Below, one piece after another: positions 34,745 to 44,303 of a stretch of DNA of 64,000 nucleotides (its first letter is position 1; every line of letters starts with the position of its first letter). Below the pieces are notes generated by a model, which searched no databases, had not been told where the DNA came from, and saw only the letters and a list, made by a program, of their open reading frames with translations. Source of the DNA: Chitinophagaceae bacterium (lineage in GTDB: Bacteria; Bacteroidota; Bacteroidia; Chitinophagales; Chitinophagaceae); the NCBI GenBank assembly GCA_004173235.1, contig SEAC01000015.1, forward strand, positions 619,729-683,728, read 5' to 3'. The translations under genes were made by a program, and so were the position numbers.

Positions 34745-35287
34745 TCAGGAAAAAAATGGAACCGTTGCTTGAATGGCGGCAACCTTCGGCGGTTGTTCGG
34801 GGCGTTCCAGGTAGGCTTGCGGCTGTAGTTGCCGGCAACGGCCATTTTGCGGGATGCTGCAGGTGAGACCCGGGAGGCCGATCTCGGCCACGTGTGCTGC
34901 GAGAAAATTCAGGGAGGCGAGCTTGAGCAACACTTCGGACGACGATGGTCGCTTGCCCTCTTGCTGGTGCCACGAGCTGATGAGCGCGGTTTCTTCGTCA
35001 TCGGAGATCGCCTGCACAACCAGCTTCTCTCCTTCCTTGCGACGTCCAAGCACATCAAACCGCTTGCCCTTCCATTCAAATTCATCACCCCCATCGAGCC
35101 ATACGAGGGGGCGTGCTTCGGCATCACTGAATGAAAAGGTCTGCGCCTGCTCAAGGTGCGCACCGGCGGCGATGGCTGCGCGCATTTCGCTGCGGACCTC
35201 TGCCAGCCGCAACTCGAAAAAGAGCGTGCGCCCGCCCATGGTGAGCAGCAACAGCAGCAGGCAGCAAAAAGCAGTCAGGCGGCGCAT
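34745..35287 (-). CDS. Small secreted or membrane-anchored protein leading the heme operon
   Basis: The 180-residue protein has an N-terminal hydrophobic segment (LTAFCCLLLLLLTMGG), a charged helix (LFFELRLAEVRSEMRAAIAAG), and a beta-rich motif (DEFEWKGKRFDVLG, GEKLVVQAISDDEETALI). The tail is proline-rich with two Cys (LTCSIPQNGRC). I recall similar small proteins just upstream of metal-related TonB receptors in other Bacteroidota, without known function. Its stop lies 14 bases before the receptor start, so it is probably the first gene of the operon. A role in receptor assembly or heme handling is inference only. Confidence 0.75.
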   Translation of the reverse strand: MRRLTAFCCLLLLLLTMGGRTLFFELRLAEVRSEMRAAIAAGAHLEQAQTFSFSDAEARPLVWLDGGDEFEWKGKRFDVLGRRKEGEKLVVQAISDDEETALISSWHQQEGKRPSSSEVLLKLASLNFLAAHVAEIGLPGLTCSIPQNGRCRQLQPQAYLERPEQPPKVAAIQATVPFFS

Positions 35288-35327
35288 GGCCGCAAGTTAG
35301 GCAAAATGAGAGCTGCAGCGTAGCCGT

Positions 35328-36374
35328 CTATAAAGTGTGGTCGGGGTCTGACAGCCGCGGGCGGAGTCGCTTCGACTTATGGAAGATGTTGTGGCCTTTT
35401 TCGATGCCTTTGCGACGCGCCGCCTGCACTTCTGACGGAAGGTGAATGAACTCCTGGCAGTTCTTGCTGCAGCATTGCTCGTACTTTTCGCTGCACTCAG
35501 CGCACTGGATGAACAGCAGGTGACAGGTGTCGTTGATGCAGTTGGTATGGGTGTCGGCAGGCTTTCCACACTGGTGGCAGTGCGCGATCACTTCATCGGT
35601 GATGCGCTCGCCCAGGCGGTTGTCGAACACGAAGTTCTTTCCATGGAACTTGCTGGGAAGACCTTTTTCGCGGATCTGGTTGGCATAGTGAATAATGCCG
35701 CCTTCGAGGTGATACACGTTGCTGAAGCCCTTGTGCAGCATATATGCACTGGCCTTTTCGCAGCGGATGCCGCCCGTGCAGTACATCACGATGGTTTTGT
35801 CTTTGTCCTGGTCCAGCATACCGGCAGCCATCGGCAATTGCTCCCGGAAGGTATCGGAGGGCACTTCAATGGCCTTCTCAAAATGGCCCACCTCGTATTC
35901 GTAGTGGTTGCGCATGTCCACAACGATCGTGTTGGGATCGTCGATGATGTCGTTGAAGCGCTCCGCATCGATATACTTGCCGCGGTTGGCCATATCGAAT
36001 TCCGGATCGTTGATCCCATCCGCCACGATCTTCTCCTTCACCTTGATACGAAGCACCCAGAAAGATTTTCCATCATCATCCACGGCAACATTTAGCCGGA
36101 GTCCGTCCAGCGCCGGTATCGAATACAGGTGATCCCGCAACGCGGCAAAACGGCTTTGCGGCACGCTTACCTGCGCGTTGATCCCCTCGTGGGCCACGTA
36201 AATGCGGCCGAACACCTTGAGCCGCTCAAGCGCGGTGTACAATTCATCACGGAACGCTTGCGGTTCGCCGATCGGGAAATAGCAATAAAAGGAAATCGTG
36301 GTGCGCGGCTCGGTTTCAGCGAGCATACGTTGCTTCAGCTCCTCGTTGGAGACACGGTTGTGTAGTACAGGCAT
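35328..36374 (-). CDS. trhO: tRNA uridine(34) hydroxylase, rhodanese family (TrhO/YceA)
   Basis: TrhO hydroxylates U34 of tRNAs on the way to 5-methoxy- or carboxymethoxyuridine. The 348-residue protein has the N-terminal UPF0176 domain ([33 protein letters not shown]) and a rhodanese domain with the active-site Cys in [13 protein letters not shown] Cys-rich C-terminus ([26 protein letters not shown]) probably binds zinc. ATG 36374 begins [14 protein letters not shown]; the upstream in-frame codons lack conserved sequence. All family sites are present. Confidence 0.93.
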   Translation of the reverse strand: MPVLHNRVSNEELKQRMLAETEPRTTISFYCYFPIGEPQAFRDELYTALERLKVFGRIYVAHEGINAQVSVPQSRFAALRDHLYSIPALDGLRLNVAVDDDGKSFWVLRIKVKEKIVADGINDPEFDMANRGKYIDAERFNDIIDDPNTIVVDMRNHYEYEVGHFEKAIEVPSDTFREQLPMAAGMLDQDKDKTIVMYCTGGIRCEKASAYMLHKGFSNVYHLEGGIIHYANQIREKGLPSKFHGKNFVFDNRLGERITDEVIAHCHQCGKPADTHTNCINDTCHLLFIQCAECSEKYEQCCSKNCQEFIHLPSEVQAARRKGIEKGHNIFHKSKRLRPRLSDPDHTL

Positions 36375-36468
36375 AATTGGAACTTTAAGGACACTTGCAG
36401 GTGAACAAAGTTTTCCCACGCTGGGCGGGGCCGCAAAGATACGGCTTCCGGCCTGCCTGAACGTTGGA

Positions 36469-36810
36469 TCAACGGGAAGTTGCGAGCAGGTAGATCACGG
36501 CTCCCAGCAACGCGATGATGGCAAGGATCGGGGCTACGAAGGCAAGAATCACCACAACGAGACCGAGGATGATATACAACAGCGTGCGCGTGGAGATCGC
36601 CGTATCCCGACTGCCAAACCACGAACGCACTTTCGCTTTCGTGAGCGACCATACGGCTTTGCGCTTCAGACGGCGCAACTGGCGGCGGCTCATATTGGCA
36701 GCGTATACGCTCAGAACGGCTGCTGCGAGCAGTGCCGACGGCTCAGTGGATACAACGGGGCTTGGTGTTGGCGCGGCAGGTTGCTGCAGCGTGCTTAGGC
36801 AGAGAGACAT
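36469..36810 (-). CDS. Small membrane protein, uncharacterised
   Basis: The 113-residue protein has an N-terminal Ala/Pro-rich hydrophobic part, a strongly basic middle ([24 protein letters not shown]) and two close hydrophobic segments at the C-terminus ([33 protein letters not shown]). This resembles many short Bacteroidota membrane proteins of unknown role. A TAnnTTTG element lies 20 bases upstream of the ATG, which supports a real gene. No family can be named. Confidence 0.7.
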   Translation of the reverse strand: MSLCLSTLQQPAAPTPSPVVSTEPSALLAAAVLSVYAANMSRRQLRRLKRKAVWSLTKAKVRSWFGSRDTAISTRTLLYIILGLVVVILAFVAPILAIIALLGAVIYLLATSR

Positions 36811-36830
36811 AGGTGTTAAAGGTTTGCGCC

Positions 36831-36838
36831 CAAAGCTA
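36831..36838 (-). promoter_or_regulatory. TAnnTTTG promoter element for the 113 aa membrane protein
   Basis: TAGCTTTG on the minus strand ends 20 bases before the ATG at 36810. It lies just after the stop codon of the preceding DUF5686 gene. Confidence 0.55.
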
Positions 36839-36843
36839 CGAAA

Positions 36844-39312
36844 TCATCTTCTGCCAAAGAGCGACGACGACAATCCAAGCCGGAAATCATGCCGCACGCG
36901 TCCGTTGTCTTCCAGCCCTACAATGAAGTCGAAGCGGAACACGCGGAGGATATTCTCCAGTCCCACAAAGGGTTCCAGGTAGGTGCGCCCAGGCGCGTAG
37001 TAAAGGGCATTTGCGCCCGTAACCAGGTTCCATTTCAGCTTGCGGATGATGGGGATCTTGTTGGTGAGCAACCCGTTGAAATGGTGCTCAAAAAAAACGG
37101 CCGTGTAGAATTTGCTCGCATTGCTGAAGTAGTATGGTGTAACCAGCTGGAATCGTCCGGCATACGACTCTGTAAAACGGGTGGCACTGCCCTTGAAATG
37201 GATATAATCCGGCGACTGCAGCGAGTCCTTGTTGAGGAAGCCGCCGATTTGCACCTGGTACAGCATGCGTCCACCCAGCTTCAGGTTGATGCTATGGTTC
37301 ACGCCTAAGTTCCACTTGCTGTATTGCACATCCGCGCCCATGGGTCCTTTGAGAGCCTGCGTAAAGCCCAGCACGAACACGGGATATTTCGATCCCACGC
37401 TGAAGCGGCGCCCCGGGAATTCAACATACTTCGTGCCCGGCTGCCAGCGAATGGATGTGGAGAGGATGAGCGCCTGGTGCCGTGTGATGTTCGAGTCGGT
37501 GAATGGTTCAGGATAGTTGGGAGTAAACCCGCGATCCTTTACGTCGCGCAGCACATAGTTGGAGCTGTTTTCCAGCGGAAGGCGATCCTGGTACTGGCCG
37601 GAAAGATTCCATACAAAACCATCCTCGAGCCCCTGCGCATAGCTGAATTGCGCAAAACGCGCTTCATAGAGTTTAAGTCGGTTGATGTTGTCCCACAGCG
37701 AAGAGATGGTGTTGATGAACTCGCTCACCGGGTTCTCGTTGTTGAACTGGAATACATCCGAGCCGCCGGCAATACCGATGGTTCGGAATCGCTTGTGTCC
37801 GAAGCGGTAGTTGAGCGCAACATTCGGGTTCACGTGCTTGTTGCTGAAACCGTAGCGCACTTCGGGCGAAATGCTGAATGAGCGTCGGCTGATGCTCAGG
37901 GTGTCGAGCTGCCTGGTGTAGGTGGCACGCGCGTTCACCACGTAGCCTTCCACGGTATTGTAGCTGAACGTGCCGATCAGCGGGGCAACGAATATCGACG
38001 AACGGTTCTTCTGCCTGGTAAAGGTTTGTCCCGTCAGGATCAGCGATTGCCAGGACAGCTTGTTGCGCACACGGTCTATCGAATCGAGGTAGGCAGGCGA
38101 ATTATGCAATCTTTCGAGGCTGTCTTTCTTCTGGTAGTCGGCTACTTCATCCGGTTCAAGCGACACGGGTCTCGTTTGCGACCAATAGTCCTCCGGCTTT
38201 TTGTTGGAAGAATCCTGGTAGCGGAGGATCGTGTTATCGAAATAACCTTTCGGGAAAGCGGGATTCAGGTTGTAGTCGGAATAAACGTTGGCAAACGACC
38301 CGAAGCCATCGAAGCCAAACACTTTGATGGTAGGATACATCACCTGACTGCGCAGCACCCAGGGACCCGAACCGGTGGGCACGTAAAGCTGTTGGAGGCG
38401 CAGTGTGTCAAAGGTTTGCAGGCCGTATTCTTTTACCCCTATCAGCTCGAGCGAGTGAATGCGCCACTCGTCTTCTACGATGTTGATATAACCCTGAAAC
38501 AGCGGCTCGTACTTGCGCTTCGGAATGACCTGGATGTGGTTGACCATCCGACCGTCTTCCATGAACGAGCCTTCGTATTTATACTTATAGTAGTGAAGAG
38601 CGTTGTCGGAGATGGGCGATATGATGCCCCGCGGTGCAATGCCCGAGCCCATCGTAAGCAGGTTTTCGTACAGCGAAAAAATGCGCGGTGCACTCAGTCC
38701 GAAACCGTCCGATTGCCCGCTCACCTTCGTTGCGATCACATCCACCTTCGACTTGCCGGGCAGCTGCACCGAATACTTTGCAACGGTTTCGGAGAGGTAC
38801 AGCATCTTGCGTTTGCTGCTGTCTCCGTCTTCAAAATCCACTTTTTGCCCCATGAACTTCTTCGGAAAATCGCGAAGGCGGAACTGTCCCTTCGTATACA
38901 CCTGCGCTGTGAACTGCTTTAGCTCATCGCGGTAAACAGGCCGCTTTTTGATCGCCTGCCGAATGATCTCGTAGGCCGCGTCCTCCCCTTTCTTCACGAT
39001 CACCTCATTCAACGTCAGCTGCTGCTGCGGTAATTGAAAATGAAGCTCCAGGTCTTCATTGCCCAGCGTGATGGTTTTTTCCTGCTGCTGGTAGCCTACG
39101 TACTGGCAGGTGATGGTGTATTGGCCCGGCGTGAGCCGCAACTGGAAGATGCCCTGCGCATTGGCCGTAGCACCGATGCCACTCCCCTTAACCTGGATGG
39201 ACGAATAAGGAAGGATCTGTCCCAGCTGGTCGGTGACTTTGCCAGTAACTTTTTGCGCGTGCACCAGCAGGCCCGCCAACACGGCGAGGAGGCTGACGAT
39301 TAATTTCTGCAT
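36844..39312 (-). CDS. DUF5686 outer-membrane protein with carboxypeptidase-like domain
   Basis: The 822-residue protein has a signal peptide (QKLIVSLLAVLAGLLVHAQ), then a carboxypeptidase-regulatory-like domain at about residues 20-100 (KVTGKVTDQLGQILPYSSIQVKGSG). The DUF5686 region follows (LTLNEVIVKKGEDAAYEIIRQAIKKR). A long beta-barrel ends in GLSSSLFGRR. The family is large in Bacteroidota and uncharacterised. ATG 39312 starts the signal peptide. The gene stands downstream of the small membrane protein at 39344 on the same strand. Confidence 0.88.
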   Translation of the reverse strand: MQKLIVSLLAVLAGLLVHAQKVTGKVTDQLGQILPYSSIQVKGSGIGATANAQGIFQLRLTPGQYTITCQYVGYQQQEKTITLGNEDLELHFQLPQQQLTLNEVIVKKGEDAAYEIIRQAIKKRPVYRDELKQFTAQVYTKGQFRLRDFPKKFMGQKVDFEDGDSSKRKMLYLSETVAKYSVQLPGKSKVDVIATKVSGQSDGFGLSAPRIFSLYENLLTMGSGIAPRGIISPISDNALHYYKYKYEGSFMEDGRMVNHIQVIPKRKYEPLFQGYINIVEDEWRIHSLELIGVKEYGLQTFDTLRLQQLYVPTGSGPWVLRSQVMYPTIKVFGFDGFGSFANVYSDYNLNPAFPKGYFDNTILRYQDSSNKKPEDYWSQTRPVSLEPDEVADYQKKDSLERLHNSPAYLDSIDRVRNKLSWQSLILTGQTFTRQKNRSSIFVAPLIGTFSYNTVEGYVVNARATYTRQLDTLSISRRSFSISPEVRYGFSNKHVNPNVALNYRFGHKRFRTIGIAGGSDVFQFNNENPVSEFINTISSLWDNINRLKLYEARFAQFSYAQGLEDGFVWNLSGQYQDRLPLENSSNYVLRDVKDRGFTPNYPEPFTDSNITRHQALILSTSIRWQPGTKYVEFPGRRFSVGSKYPVFVLGFTQALKGPMGADVQYSKWNLGVNHSINLKLGGRMLYQVQIGGFLNKDSLQSPDYIHFKGSATRFTESYAGRFQLVTPYYFSNASKFYTAVFFEHHFNGLLTNKIPIIRKLKWNLVTGANALYYAPGRTYLEPFVGLENILRVFRFDFIVGLEDNGRVRHDFRLGLSSSLFGRR

Positions 39313-39343
39313 AAACAGGTTTACAGTTGAATGCCGGTTTGGT

Positions 39344-39688
39344 TTACCGGGTTGCCCGCAGAGATGCACCACTCAGCGCGGCAAATCCGCCCACGATCCC
39401 ACCGATCAATGCCGTTACCAACATGAGCAGGAAGGATGATTGTCCGAGGTGCAACAGTTCTGCGATCTTCCGCGAAAGTAGCTGATCGTTTTTAGTATCG
39501 AGCCACAAGGCAAGCCCGAACCATAGCAAAAAAATTCCCAAAAATCCTGCGAGGAAGCTGCGTAAAAGGCGCTGCGGCAGAAGCACGCAAACCGCAAAAG
39601 CTACGACGGCGATGCTCCACCAGGGCAGGTAGCGGCCGGCAATAAAGGCAAATAAAGCTATCAGGAGTATCGATACCAGGAAGCGCAT
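39344..39688 (-). CDS. Small polytopic membrane protein
   Basis: The 114-residue protein has about four hydrophobic segments (FLVSILLIALFAFIAGRYL, WSIAVVAFAVCVLLP, FLAGFLGIFLLWFGLALW, FLLMLVTALIGGIVGGFAAL). A charged loop (DTKNDQLLSRKIAELLHLG) separates the last two. It begins two bases after the penicillin-acylase stop on the same strand, so the two are almost certainly co-transcribed. ATG 39688 begins the first hydrophobic segment. No named family is recognised. Confidence 0.8.
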   Translation of the reverse strand: MRFLVSILLIALFAFIAGRYLPWWSIAVVAFAVCVLLPQRLLRSFLAGFLGIFLLWFGLALWLDTKNDQLLSRKIAELLHLGQSSFLLMLVTALIGGIVGGFAALSGASLRATR

Positions 39689-39690
39689 AA

Positions 39691-42132
39691 TCAGGAAGGA
39701 TTGAAGGTCATGGTCCATAAAACGCGGCGGTCGGAGGCTTCGGCAGCAGTCATCATCCACAGCTCGTAGTAGTTGCCGCGGGCCCAGTCGTCGGTGAAGT
39801 TGTCGTAGAACCGGCTGCCGGGATTGCCGCTTTGCCCGCCGGGATAGATGCCATAAGCAAGCGTCTTCTGCGAAAGCTCGATCACTTGCCGCCAGCTGGG
39901 ACCATGAAACTGCTTGATCGCATTGGGCGTGGCACCGCTGCCGCCCACTTCGAGGCCCTTGTGCCAGAAGGGTGAAAGCGCATCGCGCAAAAGATGCCTG
40001 ATGGAAGCTTTCTTGTACTTCCACCATACCAGCCCGTTGGTCCGTTCCTCCGCTTCCAGCGTTTGAGCGGCCTTTTCAAAGGCAGACTGTGCCACCTGCT
40101 CCAGCGTCTCGGTCTCGGGCGTGCGCACATCATCAACAAAAAACGCCGCTGAATCGCGCAGCAAGGCTTCCACCAAAGCCTGGTCGTCGGGCCAGATGGA
40201 AGCGCCGCTCACGCGTGTTAATTCATCGCCCAACAACGAAGTGCTCAGGCTATCCATGAACACATTATAAATAGTGGCTGCGCGGCCGTCTGCTTTCTCT
40301 ACAAAATCCCAACGAGCCAGCTCATCAAAATATTCCTGCGCCTTGCCCTCGAGGCGGCTGCGGTTGATGGAGCGAAGCAGGAACGGCACGGCATCTTCGG
40401 CAGTGCTGTTGAAATAGCTTTGCTGCAACGCCATCATCTGTTGCGGCGTTGCACCCTGCGCAGCTTCCAGCGTATGTGCGATGGTGACGCCGCGGGGCGT
40501 GATATAATTGCCCGGTATGAAGTAAGGATAGCTTGCGTCTGCCGGACGCTGGTTGGCACTCTGCACAAAGCCGCTGTCCTGGTGCACATGCGGATTTTCT
40601 TCTTCCGGTATGAAGCCTTGCCAGGCGTATGAATCATCTTCGCCAGGCATTACGTAAAGCCCCTGCCCTTCCCATCGGGCCGGGAATTTGCCCTGCTGCC
40701 ACATTGCGATATCTCCACTCTTGGAAGCAAATACAACGTTCTGCCCGGGGGTCTTCAGCATGCTTATAGCGCGTCGGTAGTCGTCATAATTCTTTGCCCG
40801 GTTGAGGAGGAAAAACAAACCGGGCTCGTTACCACCGTCCTGCGCCGTCCAGCGGCAGGCAAGCGCGCGGTCGCCCGGAAGCTCGCTGGTGAAAGAAGCG
40901 TCATACATCACCGGACCGAATGCAGTGGTGGCCACGGTGTCGAACAAGGGCGCACTGCCCGCGATCCTGATGGTGTCCACACGAAGTTCGGTAGGCGTCC
41001 ACTCGCCGTTGTACCAGTATTCTTTTTTCGATGCGTCGCGGAAGCGGATGCTCCAGTAGTCGCGCACGTCGCGCATGGCATTGGTAGTGCCAAAGGCAAC
41101 GCTGTCGTTGAAGCCCATGATCACGCTGGGTGCGCCGGGGAAGGTGCATCCATACACGTTCATGGTGGGCGTGCTCAGCTGCATTTCAAACCAGATGGAA
41201 GGCAGCGTGAGCGATAGGTGCGGATCATTGCAAAGGATGGGCGCGCCGCTCTGCGTTTTGTTGCCGGCAACGGCCCAATTGTTGGAACCGTTTTCGCGCA
41301 GCGGCTTGCCCACGGGCGTTACGCGCAGCGAAGTATCGTTCTGAAAGTAGGCAGAATCGGCGCCGGCAGGAGCCACCGGAACGATGCCGGCAGCGGCGAA
41401 CGCAGTGCCGCGGGGCACGATCGGCATCGACGAATCCGACAGGTCGCCATACAGCACTTTCATTTGTGCGAGGTTGAAAACGCTGCGTTCGTTGGTGAAC
41501 TCCAGGTCGCGCTCGTAGGCGGCAAGGTCTTTCGCCATCACTTTTGAAAAAAGCGCGGTTTTGAAGTTGCTCCAACGCTCGGGTCGGTAACCAAGGATCT
41601 TGTACTCCACAGGCAATTGTCCTGCAGTAAGATTATCGATCCAGGCATTCACGCCGGCAGTGTAGGCATCGAAATACTTTTTGCTTTCCGGGTCCGCTTC
41701 CATCACTTCGAGCGACTTTCGTGCGCCCGTAACCATACCGAGGCGGCGCTGGCTGCGGTCGAATTTGATCAGGTCGGGATTGTTCCCGAGGATCTCTGCA
41801 AGGCGCCCCGCGGCGGCCATCGTTTGAAACTCCATCTGCCACAGCCGGAATTTTGCATGGAGATATCCCTGCACGAAATACGCGTCTGCCTCCTGCTCCG
41901 CAAAAACGTGCGGCACGAGGCGCTTGTCGATGTATACCGTCGCCTTTCCCTGCAATCCGGGAAGATGCAGGCTCGCGTTATAATCGTGATCAGACGGCTC
42001 GGCGTTTTGCCAAAACCCTTGCTGCGGACTGAAGAAGGGCCCCAGTGCGGGTATGCCGTTCCACTTGTGCTGCAACCCGAATACAAGCGCACCGGTAATG
42101 AGCGTGGAAACTACGAAGGGAAGAATGCGCAT
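39691..42132 (-). CDS. Penicillin acylase family protein (Ntn-hydrolase)
   Basis: The 813-residue precursor has an N-terminal membrane or signal segment (ILPFVVSTLITGALVFGL). An alpha chain follows with AYFVQGYLHAKFRLWQMEFQTMAAAGRLAEILG. The autocatalytic cleavage site is NGSNNWAVAGNKTQSG, with Ser283 as the new N-terminal nucleophile. LCNDPHLSLTLPSIWFEM and the beta chain complete the family pattern. Such enzymes cleave penicillin G, acyl-homoserine lactones or other amides; the substrate is not predictable. A small membrane protein follows by two bases. Confidence 0.92.
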   Translation of the reverse strand: MRILPFVVSTLITGALVFGLQHKWNGIPALGPFFSPQQGFWQNAEPSDHDYNASLHLPGLQGKATVYIDKRLVPHVFAEQEADAYFVQGYLHAKFRLWQMEFQTMAAAGRLAEILGNNPDLIKFDRSQRRLGMVTGARKSLEVMEADPESKKYFDAYTAGVNAWIDNLTAGQLPVEYKILGYRPERWSNFKTALFSKVMAKDLAAYERDLEFTNERSVFNLAQMKVLYGDLSDSSMPIVPRGTAFAAAGIVPVAPAGADSAYFQNDTSLRVTPVGKPLRENGSNNWAVAGNKTQSGAPILCNDPHLSLTLPSIWFEMQLSTPTMNVYGCTFPGAPSVIMGFNDSVAFGTTNAMRDVRDYWSIRFRDASKKEYWYNGEWTPTELRVDTIRIAGSAPLFDTVATTAFGPVMYDASFTSELPGDRALACRWTAQDGGNEPGLFFLLNRAKNYDDYRRAISMLKTPGQNVVFASKSGDIAMWQQGKFPARWEGQGLYVMPGEDDSYAWQGFIPEEENPHVHQDSGFVQSANQRPADASYPYFIPGNYITPRGVTIAHTLEAAQGATPQQMMALQQSYFNSTAEDAVPFLLRSINRSRLEGKAQEYFDELARWDFVEKADGRAATIYNVFMDSLSTSLLGDELTRVSGASIWPDDQALVEALLRDSAAFFVDDVRTPETETLEQVAQSAFEKAAQTLEAEERTNGLVWWKYKKASIRHLLRDALSPFWHKGLEVGGSGATPNAIKQFHGPSWRQVIELSQKTLAYGIYPGGQSGNPGSRFYDNFTDDWARGNYYELWMMTAAEASDRRVLWTMTFNPS

Positions 42133-42164
42133 AAGTCAGTGTTCGGCGACAAGATAAATACAAA

Positions 42165-42307
42165 TGGGGGAACGGGGTAATGGGATAATCGGGCAATAGG
42201 TCGGCTTCCGCTTCGCTGCGCCCGTATCAGCCCATCTCCCCATCCCCATTCGCACACAACACATTAGCAAATTAGCATATCAGCACATTAGCACATTAGC
42301 ACATTCA
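42165..42307. repeat. Degenerate GGGTAAT and CACATTAG repeats
   Basis: The left part (about 42172-42203) has GGGTAATGGGATAATCGGGCAATAGG-like units in degenerate copies. The right part (about 42250-42305) has six copies of an approximately 10-base unit, ACATTAGC(A/C)(A/C). The two parts are roughly complementary in theme (TAATG against CATTA), so they may be facing arms. No gene is visible in the gap. Confidence 0.65.
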
Positions 42308-43348
42308 TCACACGCCAGTGAACTTTACGGTAACGACCGGCGTCGTCTGATCCAGCTTTTTCAGGTAAGGCTGCGTGGCCAATAGCTGCGCCGAGTCTTT
42401 GTAAGCAAAGTCAAACTCCTGGAGGATGCTGCTATCGAAATCGCCGGAGCGGTTGAGCAACTCCGGGAAGCGGCGACGGTAGGCATCTTTTTCCGCCTTC
42501 TTCAGCGAGTGCCAGTGCTTGAGCGTATCGGTGCGGCTGAATTGGCGGCCGGCTCCGTGCGCGCAACTGTGCAGCGCTTGCTGCAGCCGCTCGTCGCGCG
42601 CGATGCCCTGCACGATGAGTGAGCCGCGGCTCATCGAAAGTGGCAGAACCGCCGGCTGACCGGGCTGCAACTGCGTGCTTCCCTTGCGGTGGACGACGCC
42701 ATCATCCCCGAATTCGAGCAGGTTGTGACAACTGTCGGCATATTCCGTTTGCACTTCCCCAACATACTTGTTGCGTTGCAGGAATTGCAGACTCTTCGTG
42801 GCAAACTCGCGCCGGCGTGCAGCCGCATAGGCGAGCACTTCTTCGTATGCACGCAGGTAGTCGGCATTGGCAAGCTCCAGCGGCAGCCACTCCTTGCCGC
42901 TGTTGTGTTGTTGCAGCAAGGCATAATTTTCCTGGTACAGATGGATGCCCAGGTTGCGGCTGCCCGTGTGTACGATGATGTAGAAATACTGTTCCGATTC
43001 TTCCAGCGACAGGAAGTGATTTCCGCCGCCAAGGCCCTCGTCGGTCATGCCATGCACCGCGCGCTCAAAGGCCCGATAATGTGCGCCCTTGTCGAACGGT
43101 CGCAGCAATTCGCGTTTGTGGAAGCGGAGGTAGGCCACACCGCATCCAGTGTCTTTGCCGGTCACCAGCGGGTAAAAGCGATCCGTGGCGCGGAAAGCCA
43201 CGCCCACAGGTATCGATCGTTCGGAGCAGTAATGGATGTCGGGGAAAACCGCGATGTTGTTGATGGCGTCCTCCTCTTCAAAGGCGCGCAGGGACTGCAG
43301 GGCGTTCTGCTCCACGCCGCTGCGGTCCGTAAAAAAGACCGTTTTCAT
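42308..43348 (-). CDS. rtcB: RtcB-family RNA ligase
   Basis: This 346-residue RtcB-type protein carries the manganese- and GTP-binding motifs: FPDIHYCSERSIPVG, GKDTGCGVAYLRF, GGGNHF, HTGSRNLG, RKGSTQ, RGSLIVQG and SCAHGAGR with the guanylylated His at residue 264. RtcB seals 2',3'-cyclic phosphate ends to 5'-OH ends in tRNA or damaged RNA. It is shorter than E. coli RtcB (about 408), as in the RtcB2-like group. No archease or RtcA is adjacent, so a repair role is likely but inferred. Confidence 0.9.
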   Translation of the reverse strand: MKTVFFTDRSGVEQNALQSLRAFEEEDAINNIAVFPDIHYCSERSIPVGVAFRATDRFYPLVTGKDTGCGVAYLRFHKRELLRPFDKGAHYRAFERAVHGMTDEGLGGGNHFLSLEESEQYFYIIVHTGSRNLGIHLYQENYALLQQHNSGKEWLPLELANADYLRAYEEVLAYAAARRREFATKSLQFLQRNKYVGEVQTEYADSCHNLLEFGDDGVVHRKGSTQLQPGQPAVLPLSMSRGSLIVQGIARDERLQQALHSCAHGAGRQFSRTDTLKHWHSLKKAEKDAYRRRFPELLNRSGDFDSSILQEFDFAYKDSAQLLATQPYLKKLDQTTPVVTVKFTGV

Positions 43349-43477
43349 CTTGTCTCATTTTCGGTAATGAATAATGCACGCGTCGGGGGGAGCAGCCGCA
43401 AAAGACGCGTTGGAGAGGCAAAACTAAGATTACGGGTGATCGGAGCAATACTTAAAACAAGGTATGCTCGAAGTAAA

Positions 43478-43575
43478 TGAAAAAGTAAAAAGTCAAAATT
43501 AAGAAGTCAAAATCACCAGGCGCATAGCAGTTGGCAGGCACCTTTGACCTTTGACTTTTGATTTTTTAATTCTGA
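43478..43575. repeat. Inverted AAGTCAAAATT / TTTGACTTTTG arms
   Basis: Left arm: GTAAAAAGTCAAAATT followed by AAGAAGTCAAAATC. Right arm: CTTTGACCTTTGACTTTTG. About 35 bases separate them. The element lies between divergently placed RtcB and convergent Pcm coding ends and contains no gene. Confidence 0.65.
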
Positions 43576-43583
43576 ATTCGCCC

Positions 43584-44240
43584 TCACCCGTTCTTCCCTT
43601 CCAGCATCGGCACGAAACTGAACTTATCGAAGATTTCCTCGCGGTAGCCTCCGTCTTCGAGCTTGATGATGCGCTTCATCACCTGCACTTCGCCTTCGCC
43701 GGTAGGAATGACCATGATGCCACCGGGCTTCATCTGTGCAACGAGCTTTGGTGGCACAAAAGGCGCGGCAGCGGTGATGAGCACACGGTCGAAGGGCCCG
43801 AACGTAGGCAGGCCTTCAAAGCCATCGCCATAGAAGAATTTGATGTTGGGATATTTTTTCAGAAAGGCAAAGCCTTTATTGGTGTCGAACAGGGCTTTCT
43901 GCCGCTCGATGGTGAACACCTGCACGCCCAGTTCGGCTAGCACCGAGGCCTGGTAGGCACTTCCCGTCCCGATCTCGAGCACGCGCTGAAACGGTTTTAC
44001 CTCAAGCAGCTGCGTTTGGTACGCAACGGTGTAAGGCTGCGAGATCGTTTGACCCGCGGTAATGGGGAAGGCGCGGTCTTCGTACGCTACCTCGTCGAAA
44101 GCGGAATCGAGAAAATAATGACGCGGGATTTTGTTGATGGCATCCAGGATTGCTTCGTTCTGAATACCTTTCGCACGGAGCGTTTCCACCAGCTTTTTGC
44201 GCAAGCCCATGTGGCGGTACGTGTCCTCAAACTTCCTCAT
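43584..44240 (-). CDS. pcm: Protein-L-isoaspartate O-methyltransferase
   Basis: Pcm methylates isoaspartyl residues in aged proteins using S-adenosylmethionine, which starts their repair. The 218-residue protein has ALLDAINKIPRHYFLDSAFDEVAYED-like sequence (AILDAINKIPRHYFL), then GQTISQPYTVAYQTQLLEV and the SAM site VLEIGTGSAYQASVLAELG. FDRVLITAAAPFVPPKLVAQMKPGG completes the pattern. The ATG at 44240 sits exactly four bases after TATCTTTG, which confirms this start against a longer in-frame extension. Confidence 0.94.
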   Translation of the reverse strand: MRKFEDTYRHMGLRKKLVETLRAKGIQNEAILDAINKIPRHYFLDSAFDEVAYEDRAFPITAGQTISQPYTVAYQTQLLEVKPFQRVLEIGTGSAYQASVLAELGVQVFTIERQKALFDTNKGFAFLKKYPNIKFFYGDGFEGLPTFGPFDRVLITAAAPFVPPKLVAQMKPGGIMVIPTGEGEVQVMKRIIKLEDGGYREEIFDKFSFVPMLEGKNG

Positions 44241-44244
44241 GGCA

Positions 44245-44252
44245 CAAAGATA
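44245..44252 (-). promoter_or_regulatory. TAnnTTTG element four bases before pcm
   Basis: On the minus strand TATCTTTG is followed by four bases (TGCC) and the pcm ATG. This predicts a leaderless or nearly leaderless mRNA. Confidence 0.65.
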
Positions 44253-44303
44253 GCTGCACTGGCTGAGGCCTCCCGGGACACACCTCAACAATATTTTTTG
44301 ACA

